In this document: positions 13,246-19,771 of the stretch, in pieces
Numbering within the stretch: position 1 is the first letter of the stretch
How the letters are laid out: each line of letters begins with the position of its first letter
Source of the DNA: a virus
IMG/VR virus record: IMGVR_UViG_3300046318_000106
Span: 1-20,250 of that record
DNA: 20,250 nucleotides
Direction: 5' to 3' (one strand)
The notes under the pieces: model-generated
What the model was told of the DNA's origin: nothing
Database searches by the model: none
The model's input: the letters and a program-made list of their open reading frames with translations, nothing else
Position numbers and translations under genes: made by a program

Positions 13246-14436
13246 TTATTTGTACACCTTTAAAATTACAAAATCTTCGCTGAATCTACCATTGAGAAGT
13301 GTTTCTGTAGTCTTTACATTTTTAATAAACCATGTTTCGAATCTTTTTTGCGTATTCTGTTCTTTAAATTCTTTGAGTTGTTCTGCGGGCTTGCGCAATG
13401 TTTTTTGTACACTCTTTGAAGTAAAATTAGTCAAGGTAGTTCCTTTAACGCCAAACCCTTCTGCATTTGTTGCAATATAATATCCAATTTTACGAGTTTT
13501 GATATTATAGACTACTACTCCTTGCGCCTTAATAAGTTGAGCAGGAGGAACTGACACAATGTTTAGTTTATCATCGCTAGTTTTAAACTTTAATTTTTTA
13601 ACCAAATCTTCTGCAGGTTTAACCTTCGTTGTTCTTGGTTTTTTTAGTACCTTAGCTTCTTGTGCAATTTGATCACATGCAACCATTATACTTTCATAAA
13701 ATTCAAGAAGCTTCTTAACGTTTTTTCGACTGTTGTGTTTATATGCCTCTCGCAATTGTTCATCCGCTTTTCCTGAAGCAAGTTCAACGAGTTCTTCGTA
13801 TCCCCTAGTAAAAAAAGATTTAATATATCTGCCCTGCGCCGCTTTTGCACCTTTGCCTCTCAAAAGACTTAGCATTTTAAATGCCTTAGGATCAAATGAT
13901 TCGGGATCCATGATCCAAGAATCGATAGCAGCATCAATCTCTTCGCTCATCTGGGATGCTTGTTCTCGAATTCGTTCTTGAATGTTTAAAACAGGTGCAG
14001 TAGTCTTAATTTGTTTAATTTCGTCTGCAGGCGCCTCATCATTTTCACCTGCTGCAATCACTTTGGCAATTTCTGTTCCTAGCCAAAGTGCTGTATTTTT
14101 ACCGTTATTAAATCCTTCGTGGGCAACAGGCATTCCGCGGATAAGACATGCAGCAATCGCGCCCATAGTTAGTCCACATCTACTATCTTTTGTAGCTTTA
14201 AGTGCAGCTATGGTCTTTTTATCGTACCCATTACGACCCATCCAGTCGATAATTTTAGGCTTTAGATCTTTACCGCTGTGATTAAGATTATAATATGTCA
14301 TTGCACTACGAAAATAACTGGTGAATTCTTCACCAGTCCATGACTCTGCATTATCCCATTTTGGACTAAGATCTCGTTTAGCATGCTCTCTAATAGATTG
14401 GGAAGTGATTCTTTTAGATGTTTTTTCAGTAGTCAT
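13246..14436 (-). CDS. Large conserved phage protein of unknown function (396 aa)
   Basis: 396 residues, Lys-rich and mainly helical. N-terminal region SKRITSQSIREHAKRDLSPK, then a middle rich in charged helices (NSRKNVKKLLEFYESIMVAC) and a C-terminal beta-like domain (QGVVVYNIKTRKIGYYIATN, then EGFGVKGTTLTNF). No nuclease, helicase or signal motif was recognised. It is the first gene after a near-consensus promoter and so probably the most strongly expressed early gene of this run. AAGGA lies 9 nt before the ATG. Basic charge and early position would fit a nucleic-acid-associated or virion role, but this is inference. Confidence 0.75.
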   Translation of the reverse strand: MTTEKTSKRITSQSIREHAKRDLSPKWDNAESWTGEEFTSYFRSAMTYYNLNHSGKDLKPKIIDWMGRNGYDKKTIAALKATKDSRCGLTMGAIAACLIRGMPVAHEGFNNGKNTALWLGTEIAKVIAAGENDEAPADEIKQIKTTAPVLNIQERIREQASQMSEEIDAAIDSWIMDPESFDPKAFKMLSLLRGKGAKAAQGRYIKSFFTRGYEELVELASGKADEQLREAYKHNSRKNVKKLLEFYESIMVACDQIAQEAKVLKKPRTTKVKPAEDLVKKLKFKTSDDKLNIVSVPPAQLIKAQGVVVYNIKTRKIGYYIATNAEGFGVKGTTLTNFTSKSVQKTLRKPAEQLKEFKEQNTQKRFETWFIKNVKTTETLLNGRFSEDFVILKVYK

Positions 14437-14468
14437 GTAATAAATCCTTAACGTGTTGTGCTGTAGTT

Positions 14469-14496
14469 ATTATATAGCAAAAATTTTATAAGTCAA
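14469..14496 (-). promoter_or_regulatory. Sigma70-like promoter for the 14436 operon
   Basis: On the minus strand TTGACT (14496-14491), a 16-nt spacer, then TATAAT (14474-14469). The -35 box overlaps the TGA stop of the upstream gene. The gap 14437-14492 holds nothing else. The ATG is 33 nt downstream of the -10. Confidence 0.75.
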
Positions 14497-14780
14497 GAGA
14501 TGGTAATACCAGTTTGATTTAAAAAATCACTATATTTGAGTAAAAATAAAGTACGTTTTGGTTCACTGTAAAAATCTAGTCTAACTGTAGTTAGAGTATG
14601 AGGATACTGAGTAACAATATCTGACGGTATGTATTCTCGATGATGCCTTACTGAAAACCCTAGTGCATCCTTCATTTTACTTTTTAACAAAAATATACTA
14701 GGATTACCTGCATGATCTTTCTTTATTTGTAACCAAAGTTTTTCCCACCGGGGTTCTGATAAAATTACAGGTTTGCTCAT
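14493..14780 (-). CDS. Hypothetical protein
   Basis: 95 residues: MSKPVILSEPRWEKLWLQIK, FSVRHHREYIPSDIVTQYPH and a C-terminal TVRLDFYSEPKRTLFLLKYS. Mixed alpha/beta, moderately basic, no family recognised. It follows the preceding gene by 2 nt and ends inside the -35 box of the next promoter, so it closes an upstream operon. Confidence 0.7.
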   Translation of the reverse strand: MSKPVILSEPRWEKLWLQIKKDHAGNPSIFLLKSKMKDALGFSVRHHREYIPSDIVTQYPHTLTTVRLDFYSEPKRTLFLLKYSDFLNQTGITIS

Positions 14781-14782
14781 AT

Positions 14783-15292
14783 CTAGAATAAATCATTTTG
14801 CGTTACTACTGCCCACCCAAGCCTGCCGAGATCTGCTTTGATTTCATCAGTGACACACATTTCAGCTACGTATTCAGGATCTACTGCTCCTATTCCGCTA
14901 CAATACCAATTAATGTAATCGCCCTCTTGCCTCATGTCTGCAATGATACCACCGGCGTACCTCCATGAGCAACTCCAGGTCTGATTTGATAATATTGGAA
15001 TAACCTCCAATTTTTGAAAATCATTATTACACATTGCTGCATAAAGATTTTGTGCGTATGAATCACTATGCCTGACCTTTTCCAAGATCCAGTCAGTACT
15101 ACGCAAGTCGTATTCTAAATTGTCTTTTTGCCAATCTAGATCAGCCTCACGTTCAAGATCTTTTTGTTTCCAGTTCTCGTACCATTCCACCATGGCAGCA
15201 GCTTCCTTGTTAGAAGGATCTTCTTCTAACTTCTTTTTGTAAGATGCTGCCTGAAATGTGTGTCTTTCGGGACTATTTGACATTTTTGACAT
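14783..15292 (-). CDS. Conserved phage hypothetical protein (CSWRYAGGIIADMR family)
   Basis: 169 residues. The N-terminal half is highly charged and helical (KKKLEEDPSNKEAAAMVEWY and more). The C-terminal half has the conserved block WSCSWRYAGGIIADMRQEGD, YINWYCSGIG and VTDEIKADLGRLGW, which I recognise from many T4-like phages. No catalytic motif is evident. MSKM allows a start at residue 1 or 4. It lies 3 nt after the stop of the acidic 81-aa gene. Confidence 0.78.
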   Translation of the reverse strand: MSKMSNSPERHTFQAASYKKKLEEDPSNKEAAAMVEWYENWKQKDLEREADLDWQKDNLEYDLRSTDWILEKVRHSDSYAQNLYAAMCNNDFQKLEVIPILSNQTWSCSWRYAGGIIADMRQEGDYINWYCSGIGAVDPEYVAEMCVTDEIKADLGRLGWAVVTQNDLF

Positions 15293-15295
15293 ATG

Positions 15296-15541
15296 TCATT
15301 GCAAATTTCTAGGAACATCGTTGTCGATAGCTCGAAGTATTTGTTCAGCAAACTCAGGATCTTCGTCTATTAATTCATCAAGATCTATCTTATCTGATAG
15401 GTCAATTAGTTCACCGCTTTCAGCTAGTCGCATAATTTCAGCAATCATTTCATCTAGTTCTTCTTGAGTTCCGTCAAAATGATCAAATGCACCGGGTGCA
15501 AATTCAACAGTAATTTTTTTATCTTCCATGTTTACGTCCAT
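15296..15541 (-). CDS. Small acidic conserved phage protein
   Basis: 81 residues from ATG 15541, or 77 from ATG 15529. The shorter form begins MEDKKITVEFAPGAFDHFDG, which is how related phage proteins begin, and starts 2 nt after the upstream stop, so it may be the real one. The rest is acidic and helical (TQEELDEMIAEIMRLAESGE...). The 'ITVEFAPGxFDxFxGTQEELDE' pattern is conserved in T4-like phages. Function unknown. Confidence 0.75.
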   Translation of the reverse strand: MDVNMEDKKITVEFAPGAFDHFDGTQEELDEMIAEIMRLAESGELIDLSDKIDLDELIDEDPEFAEQILRAIDNDVPRNLQ

Positions 15542-16374
15542 AATGATTTTCTTACTTTGATTAACCTAACTAACATTTCTGTGTCTTCTTTTTCATAAGC
15601 ATCTTCGATTTCATACAGTAGTTTATGTGCTTTGTCGCCTTGCTTCTTAAGCGCAGGGCTCTTTGCATCATTAAGCATTGACATCACGCCACCACCGAGC
15701 TCATCTCTGCAAGCATTGCAATACGCACTCCAGCCACTAGCATCCATAGGCTCAGGTCTATTCCTGTAAGTTTCAGTCCACCATTTATAAAGAGATAAAA
15801 TCTCCATTGCGTTTAATGCCTGCGGTGTTGGTTGTCCGTAAACAGGATCATTTTTATCCATCCATTGATCGTCAAATTTTAACGACGCTTCCCAGTTTAA
15901 TCTATCTAAACCAGCTTGTGGGCAACGCCACGTTCTCCACCTGAACCAACCAGATGCATAAAAAGGAGCATTATATTTTTTAACTGCTTCATTGTCCCAT
16001 ACGATATGGATCCATGCTTTTTCTATCTCAACAAAATCTTGTAATTCGTTGAATAAGCAAGGCAGGAATCTACGCCCTACATCACACCAATTGCCTGGCT
16101 TAATATCTTTACCATGTGCAGTAAGAGCATGAGTTTTTGTAATATACCGGTTATTGATATAGTACTTTACAGAATATAGTACATCAGGAATGTAATATAC
16201 TATTTTCTGTAAATAATCTAGCCCTTCTTCTGCTAACCAGTAACGAAAGTTATGTTTTATTTTAGCTGAAGTGGTCCACTCGTTCCATTCCTCGCTGGTT
16301 CCTGCACTAAGTTTTTTAGTGCCTCTAACCCAGTCGGCAAACTTACTACAGGTCCAATAATGTGTTCTTGACAT
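15532..16374 (-). CDS. Conserved phage protein of unknown function (280 aa)
   Basis: 280 residues, unusually rich in Trp and Tyr. Begins MSRTHYWTCSKFADWVRGTK; later blocks are YWLAEEGLDYLQ, YYINNRYITKTHALTAHGKD, FLPCLFNELQDFVE, GWFRWRTWRCPQAGLDRLNW and LSLYKWWTETYRNRPEPMDA. I recognise it as a conserved protein of large marine phages. CxxC-type sites are sparse, so no clear metal centre is seen. The ATG at 16374 directly follows a T-run below a hairpin whose 3' arm contains the AGGA ribosome-binding site, and a near-perfect promoter lies in the same 50 bp. Confidence 0.8.
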   Translation of the reverse strand: MSRTHYWTCSKFADWVRGTKKLSAGTSEEWNEWTTSAKIKHNFRYWLAEEGLDYLQKIVYYIPDVLYSVKYYINNRYITKTHALTAHGKDIKPGNWCDVGRRFLPCLFNELQDFVEIEKAWIHIVWDNEAVKKYNAPFYASGWFRWRTWRCPQAGLDRLNWEASLKFDDQWMDKNDPVYGQPTPQALNAMEILSLYKWWTETYRNRPEPMDASGWSAYCNACRDELGGGVMSMLNDAKSPALKKQGDKAHKLLYEIEDAYEKEDTEMLVRLIKVRKSLWT

Positions 16375-16414
16375 AAAAAATCCTATCTATAGCATAGTAT
16401 AGCATAGATAGGAT
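16375..16414 (-). terminator. Hairpin plus T-tract: terminator after MazG-like gene, also burying next gene's RBS
   Basis: Arms 16380-16390 and 16404-16414 are perfectly complementary (11 bp, 13-nt loop). On the minus strand the stem is followed by TTTTTT, giving an intrinsic-terminator shape 10 nt after the stop of the MazG-like gene. The AGGA Shine-Dalgarno of the 16374 gene is inside the 3' arm and the T-tract abuts its ATG. A tandem 10-nt direct repeat (TATAGCATAG on plus, 16388-16407) overlaps the loop and the edges of both arms. Confidence 0.65.
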
Positions 16415-16424
16415 AGTATGTCAA
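16396..16424 (-). promoter_or_regulatory. Sigma70-like promoter embedded in the hairpin before the 16374 gene
   Basis: On the minus strand TTGACA (16424-16419), a 17-nt spacer, then TATACT (16401-16396). The predicted start point, about 7 nt on, is near 16389, at the beginning of the 3' arm. RNA made from this promoter would lack the 5' arm and expose the ribosome-binding site. Confidence 0.7.
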
Positions 16425-16796
16425 TTATTTTTTATTAACAAACGGCGTTAAATCTGGGGCCACCCAGCCAACTGGTTTTAGCACCTTGCCGTCTTCACGC
16501 TTGCGAACTTTTCCAGTTTCATCATCGACCTTCTTGAAGTTGGTCTTCATAACTTCTTTCCAACCGCCCTCACCGTCAAAGCCAGCACTATGAATAGCAC
16601 CAGTTGTTACAACAATGAAATCAAGTAAGGCATCTAACTGCTCTACAGGATCTTCATTGTCTAATGCTAGTTGCAGTTCTTTCCATTCCTCTTCCATAAG
16701 ATCGAGGTAAAGTTTATACTGCGCTTCATTATATTCGCCTACACTTTGATCGCAGGCCTTCATAAATTTTGATTGATCTCTAAAAACATTTGTCAT
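16425..16796 (-). CDS. MazG-like / PRA-PH-type nucleotide pyrophosphohydrolase
   Basis: 123 residues from ATG 16796, chosen because AGGAAG lies 6 nt upstream and the preceding gene ends just before it. A longer frame would overlap that gene. Motifs: E35-E36-E37-W-K-E40-L (MEEEWKELQLAL) and E52-x2-D55-x3-D59 (PVEQLDALLDFIVVTTGAIH), the metal site of all-alpha NTP pyrophosphatases. FDGEGGWKEVMKTNFKKV is also conserved. The C-terminal KREDGKVLKPVGWVAPDLTP resembles phage members of the phosphoribosyl-ATP-pyrophosphatase-like group. Different in sequence and length from the MazG-like gene at 6967-7239. Confidence 0.85.
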   Translation of the reverse strand: MTNVFRDQSKFMKACDQSVGEYNEAQYKLYLDLMEEEWKELQLALDNEDPVEQLDALLDFIVVTTGAIHSAGFDGEGGWKEVMKTNFKKVDDETGKVRKREDGKVLKPVGWVAPDLTPFVNKK

Positions 16797-16797
16797 A

Positions 16798-17028
16798 TTA
16801 TCTTCCTGTTGTTGCTCTGTTAATTGTTGGTCCGACACTGGTAAAGTCAATTCCTGCCATTCTTCCTTCGTATAACTTTCCGTTCCACGTCATCGGAAGT
16901 TTAACACTTTTGTTTAAAACTACAATGAGAGTTTTATTTTCTTTGAAATCATAAATTTCTGCCTCTACTATTTTACTGCTGTTTGCCTGTTTGACCATGC
17001 AAGTATTGCTATATCGTACTACTTCCAT
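16798..17028 (-). CDS. Small basic hypothetical protein
   Basis: 76 residues, mostly beta-strand (MEVVRYSNTCMVKQANSSKI, KTLIVVLNKSVKLPMTWNGK, LYEGRMAGIDFTSVGP). No family recognised. Its ATG overlaps the upstream stop (TAATG at 17026-17030), and its TAA is next to the MazG-like ATG, so it is translated in series with both. Confidence 0.72.
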   Translation of the reverse strand: MEVVRYSNTCMVKQANSSKIVEAEIYDFKENKTLIVVLNKSVKLPMTWNGKLYEGRMAGIDFTSVGPTINRATTGR

Positions 17029-17321
17029 TATGGTTTACCCCATTTTAGATAAAACTCTGTTAATTTTTTTGATGGTAATTCTGCTGTTATTACAAATTCA
17101 TAAGTTAACTCACGATAGTTAAGTTGTTTATGAAAGGTTGGCGTGCCTACCGCACAATCCTTTATAAATTTTCCTTGTTCGCTATTTTCCCATTCCCACA
17201 TAGGTTGAGCAGCATAGATATCAGGATCTTCGCACTCTGCTACAAAAAACCTATGGACTACTACATTGTGCAGTTCTGTTACATTGTGATTTTGGTCGAC
17301 TACATGTCTTATTGAGGCCAT
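17028..17321 (-). CDS. Conserved phage hypothetical protein (EDPDIYAAQP family)
   Basis: 97 residues. Contains VVVHRFFVAECEDPDIYAAQ, PMWEWENSEQGKFIKDCAVG and TYEFVITAELPSKKLTEFYL-KW. The pattern 'EDPD-x-YAA-x-P-x-W-x-W-x-x-SE-x-G' with an 'ITAEL...LKW' ending is widespread in T4-like phages; no function is known to me. Overlaps the preceding gene by 13 nt. Confidence 0.78.
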   Translation of the reverse strand: MASIRHVVDQNHNVTELHNVVVHRFFVAECEDPDIYAAQPMWEWENSEQGKFIKDCAVGTPTFHKQLNYRELTYEFVITAELPSKKLTEFYLKWGKP

Positions 17322-17638
17322 ACTATATTAAACATTGTTACAAACTTTTCAGCATCTTTTTTTGATGAGAATTGCCATTTATCGTAAGATGTCCTTTTGC
17401 AGGTCTTCCATGAAGATAGTTGTGATTGACTCCAGTCTATACATTTTTTTAAATCATTATGATTAAATGGTATAAATGCCAATGGCTCACTCCATATTTC
17501 CTTTATATGAACTACCCATGATTTTTTTATTTTATGGATATCAATTTTAATTTTAGGACCATTCTCGAGTGCCGTCTTTAACAACGGGGTGGATGGCTCA
17601 AATGCATTGATTGCTTGCAACCAAGGATCTTTACTCAC
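17309..17638 (-). CDS. Hypothetical protein with GTG start
   Basis: 109 residues, starting at GTG 17638, which overlaps the upstream TGA as GTGA. Lys- and Trp-rich (KIKIDIHKIKKSWVVHIKEI, IDWSQSQLSSWKTCKRTSYD, KWQFSSKKDAEKFVTMFNIV). The final 'W-x-F-x-x-x-x-DA-x-x-F' suggests a small alpha/beta fold. No family recognised. Confidence 0.72.
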   Translation of the reverse strand: MSKDPWLQAINAFEPSTPLLKTALENGPKIKIDIHKIKKSWVVHIKEIWSEPLAFIPFNHNDLKKCIDWSQSQLSSWKTCKRTSYDKWQFSSKKDAEKFVTMFNIVWPQ

Positions 17639-18084
17639 GCCTTTTTCTTCCGTGTATAATGTTTTCTTCTAGGTTTAATTTCTTTGATAACTAACGGAGT
17701 ATGCATTGTTGCTTTTTGAGATTTTTCAATTGCTGCATTAATCTCATCCGGAGTAGGATCAGAAGGATCTGCTACGCTATCATCGAACCCAAACCCAAGT
17801 TGAACAGCACGTTTGATTGTTGGCTCAATATTATTAATATTTCTCAATGCGCCCACTGGCCCATGTTCGTCTTGACTTATATTATGCCACGACCTCAATT
17901 CCAATAATGGATCAATATGTGTGCTAATTTCAATAACATAATGATTTCCAAGGCTGTCAGAATAGCCTGCATCCGTTAAATCTACAATTTTAATAACTTT
18001 GCCTTTTACAGGCTTGAGATTCGATCTAGATATACCGTAGATCCATGCATCGTCGCCGACCTTATATTCTGTTTTTACTGTCAT
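17635..18084 (-). CDS. Hypothetical protein with KOW/SH3-like N-terminus
   Basis: 149 residues. The N-terminus TEYKVGDDAWIYG...VKGKVIKIVDL looks like an SH3-like/KOW barrel start, often seen in small phage and ribosomal proteins. A middle acidic region (DDSVADPSDPTPDEINAAIE) leads to a strongly basic tail (KPRRKHYTRKKKA), suggesting nucleic-acid contact. Fold assignment is by eye and uncertain. The start ATG 18084 follows the 58-aa gene by 7 nt. Confidence 0.72.
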   Translation of the reverse strand: MTVKTEYKVGDDAWIYGISRSNLKPVKGKVIKIVDLTDAGYSDSLGNHYVIEISTHIDPLLELRSWHNISQDEHGPVGALRNINNIEPTIKRAVQLGFGFDDSVADPSDPTPDEINAAIEKSQKATMHTPLVIKEIKPRRKHYTRKKKA

Positions 18085-18091
18085 ATTTTAA

Positions 18092-18268
18092 TTACCCTAT
18101 GAGGGTTTTTTCTCGAGTAGTTACACTACCTTTAGATTCTAACATGTCTTTAACAAACTTGATAGCTTTTCTATCGGTATCGTAAACATACTCTTCGTCT
18201 TCGTCAGCTGTTCGTAAAGTAACAACGACTCCGTTTTTTACCTTGCGAATTTCTATTGACTCGTACAT
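18092..18268 (-). CDS. Small conserved phage protein (58 aa)
   Basis: 58 residues: MYESIEIRKVKNGVVVTLRT, ADEDEEYVYDTDRKAIKFVK and a DMLESKGSVT tail. Beta hairpin, acidic turn, then a helix. The 'EIRKVKNG-x-VVT-x-RT...EYV(Y/F)DT-x-RKA-x-x-F(V/I)' pattern is common in marine T4-like phages. Function unknown. AAAGG lies about 10 nt before ATG 18268. It follows the glycosyltransferase gene by 14 nt. Confidence 0.72.
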   Translation of the reverse strand: MYESIEIRKVKNGVVVTLRTADEDEEYVYDTDRKAIKFVKDMLESKGSVTTREKTLIG

Positions 18269-18282
18269 ATATTTGTTGCCTT

Positions 18283-19002
18283 TTATTTAGGTACGCTTAG
18301 ATCATAATTGAAGTGAAAAATACCAATGTGTGCAACTTCTTTACTTAGATCTTGATCGCACCAAATTTCAAAACCTGCTTTTTGTGCCTGTTGGCAAAAG
18401 AAAATATCTTCTCCAATTTCTAGATTTAGCTCAGGTATAAATTCTTGCAAGTAATGCGGTTGCGGAATTTTTTCATATACTTCTCGTTTACATAGTACCA
18501 TACCATGAGGAAGTACATCAATCAATTCCATCGATGGACTGTTATTTGTTGTTTGAAATTCGGTGTATTGTCCTGCACTACCCATCATTCCTGTAAAGTT
18601 AGGATTTGGGAATCTACGTCGACGATAATTTGCTCCAACAATTGCCTTATTTCGTTGTAGCATCCTAAGTGGTGCATCGATAGGAAATTTCATATCGCTG
18701 TCAACCCACCAAATGTAATCAAAGTCTGACTTCAAAAAGATATCAACAAGATTACGACGTGCAATAGTGATAACACTACCGATGTTAAATGCACAATTAA
18801 TTTTGATACCGTGCGCAACTAGATTTGCTGCTGCCATTGCAAGGTGTTGTGCAAATTCTGCATTAACCATTTCCATTGCAGGAACTGCAATCATAATGCT
18901 TGGAGCTTTTCCAGGTTGACCCGGTGCAGATTGTTTTTGTGGTGCAGTTGTTGCGCCACTTGGTGCCAACTTTGAAGGGATATTAAGTTTGCCTTTTTTC
19001 AT
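18283..19002 (-). CDS. GT-A type glycosyltransferase
   Basis: 239 residues. After a Pro/Gln/Ala-rich N-terminal segment (residues ~8-34, probably a linker), a nucleotide-sugar-binding fold begins with IMIAVPAMEM. The metal-binding DxD is DSD at 101-103 in DYIWWVDSDMKF. A later acidic site ED (198-199, LEIGEDIFFCQQAQKAGFEI) and a His in EVAHIG (H225) complete the layout of family-2-like phage glycosyltransferases. Donor and acceptor cannot be read from sequence. Its position beside folE and near the UDP-glucose dehydrogenase gene makes UDP-glucuronate or UDP-xylose plausible donors. GTAGGA precedes ATG 19002 by 6 nt. 18 nt separate it from folE. Confidence 0.85.
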   Translation of the reverse strand: MKKGKLNIPSKLAPSGATTAPQKQSAPGQPGKAPSIMIAVPAMEMVNAEFAQHLAMAAANLVAHGIKINCAFNIGSVITIARRNLVDIFLKSDFDYIWWVDSDMKFPIDAPLRMLQRNKAIVGANYRRRRFPNPNFTGMMGSAGQYTEFQTTNNSPSMELIDVLPHGMVLCKREVYEKIPQPHYLQEFIPELNLEIGEDIFFCQQAQKAGFEIWCDQDLSKEVAHIGIFHFNYDLSVPK

Positions 19003-19020
19003 TTTTTCCTACTTTTAAAA

Positions 19021-19704
19021 TTATTTTTTTTGGCATGAGTTTACGATATTCATAAACTCAGCTCTTACTGCTACATCGGATTTAAAACATCCGCCGAGTT
19101 TGGAAGTTACTGTTGAACTACCTGCATCTTCGACTCCTCTAGACTTAACACAATAATGTTGAGCGTTAATAACAACTGCAACATCATCAGTTTCTAAAAT
19201 GTATTGTAGAGAATGATAGATTTGTTCTGTTAAACGTTCCTGTATTTGAGGACGTTTGCTAAAATATTCAACGATTCTATTAATTTTGCTAAGACCTAGA
19301 ACCTTTTGCTTTGGGATATACCCAACTGTAGCCAATCCGTCAATTACTACAAAATGGTGTTCGCAGTTACTTTGAACATTAACATCTCGTTCAATTACCA
19401 TTTCGTCGTAGTTCATTTTGTTGTCAACTGTAGTACATTTTGGAAAGGCATCATAATCTAGCCCCCAGAAGATTTCATTGACATACATCTTAGCAACACG
19501 TTTTGGAGTGTCTGTTAGGCTATCATCTTCTAAATTAAGACCTAATGCTTCCATGATATTCTTGAAGTTGCGTTCAATGATATCAATCTTTTCTTTTCTA
19601 TCTAACAGATTGGGCATGGTAGGAGTTTCTACACCCATTTTAATCAGATGCTCGTGAACTCTTTGACCTAGCTCTGGATCAGTTTTTGTTTTATTATATG
19701 ACAT
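19021..19704 (-). CDS. folE: GTP cyclohydrolase I FolE
   Basis: 227 residues, normal length. Converts GTP to 7,8-dihydroneopterin triphosphate, the entry step to folate and to 7-deazaguanines. Zinc ligands are all present: C114 and H117 in QSNCEHHF, and C185 in HYCVKSRGVED. Other family blocks are LTDTPKRVAKMYVNE (64-77), LGLSKINRIVEYFSKRPQIQ (136-155), LTEQI (158-162) and the C-terminal FMNIV. AAGGAAGGA lies about 8 nt before ATG 19704. With QueD it would feed preQ0 synthesis; QueE, QueC and a DNA transglycosylase were not seen in this window. Confidence 0.95.
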   Translation of the reverse strand: MSYNKTKTDPELGQRVHEHLIKMGVETPTMPNLLDRKEKIDIIERNFKNIMEALGLNLEDDSLTDTPKRVAKMYVNEIFWGLDYDAFPKCTTVDNKMNYDEMVIERDVNVQSNCEHHFVVIDGLATVGYIPKQKVLGLSKINRIVEYFSKRPQIQERLTEQIYHSLQYILETDDVAVVINAQHYCVKSRGVEDAGSSTVTSKLGGCFKSDVAVRAEFMNIVNSCQKK

Positions 19705-19763
19705 TTTTGTTCCTTCCTTACACGGAAAATAGTTTGAATTTTGCTACCATTGTGTAGCGTGAA

Positions 19764-19771
19764 TATTTATT
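19764..19771 (-). promoter_or_regulatory. Late-promoter-like AATAAATA overlapping the ugd stop, in a small palindrome
   Basis: The minus strand reads AATAAATA, containing the TAA stop of the dehydrogenase gene and 60 nt upstream of the folE ATG. It lies inside GTGAAT-x4-ATTCAC (19759-19774), a 6-bp inverted repeat. It may be a late promoter, a small hairpin or chance; folE is not an obvious late gene. Confidence 0.3.

Noticed and set aside
13733-14281. Plus-strand open frames rich in Ser/Leu
   Set aside because: Antisense of the 396-residue gene, with no ribosome-binding sites or recognisable motifs.
16375-16414. Simple terminator explanation only
   Set aside because: A promoter overlaps the same bases and the next gene's ribosome-binding site and ATG are in and right after the structure, so termination alone does not explain the layout. 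The terminator label is kept as one function.
18698-18703. TGTCAA and similar hexamers inside coding regions as promoters
   Set aside because: No suitable -10 at normal spacing was confirmed; hexamers alone are expected by chance in AT-rich DNA.
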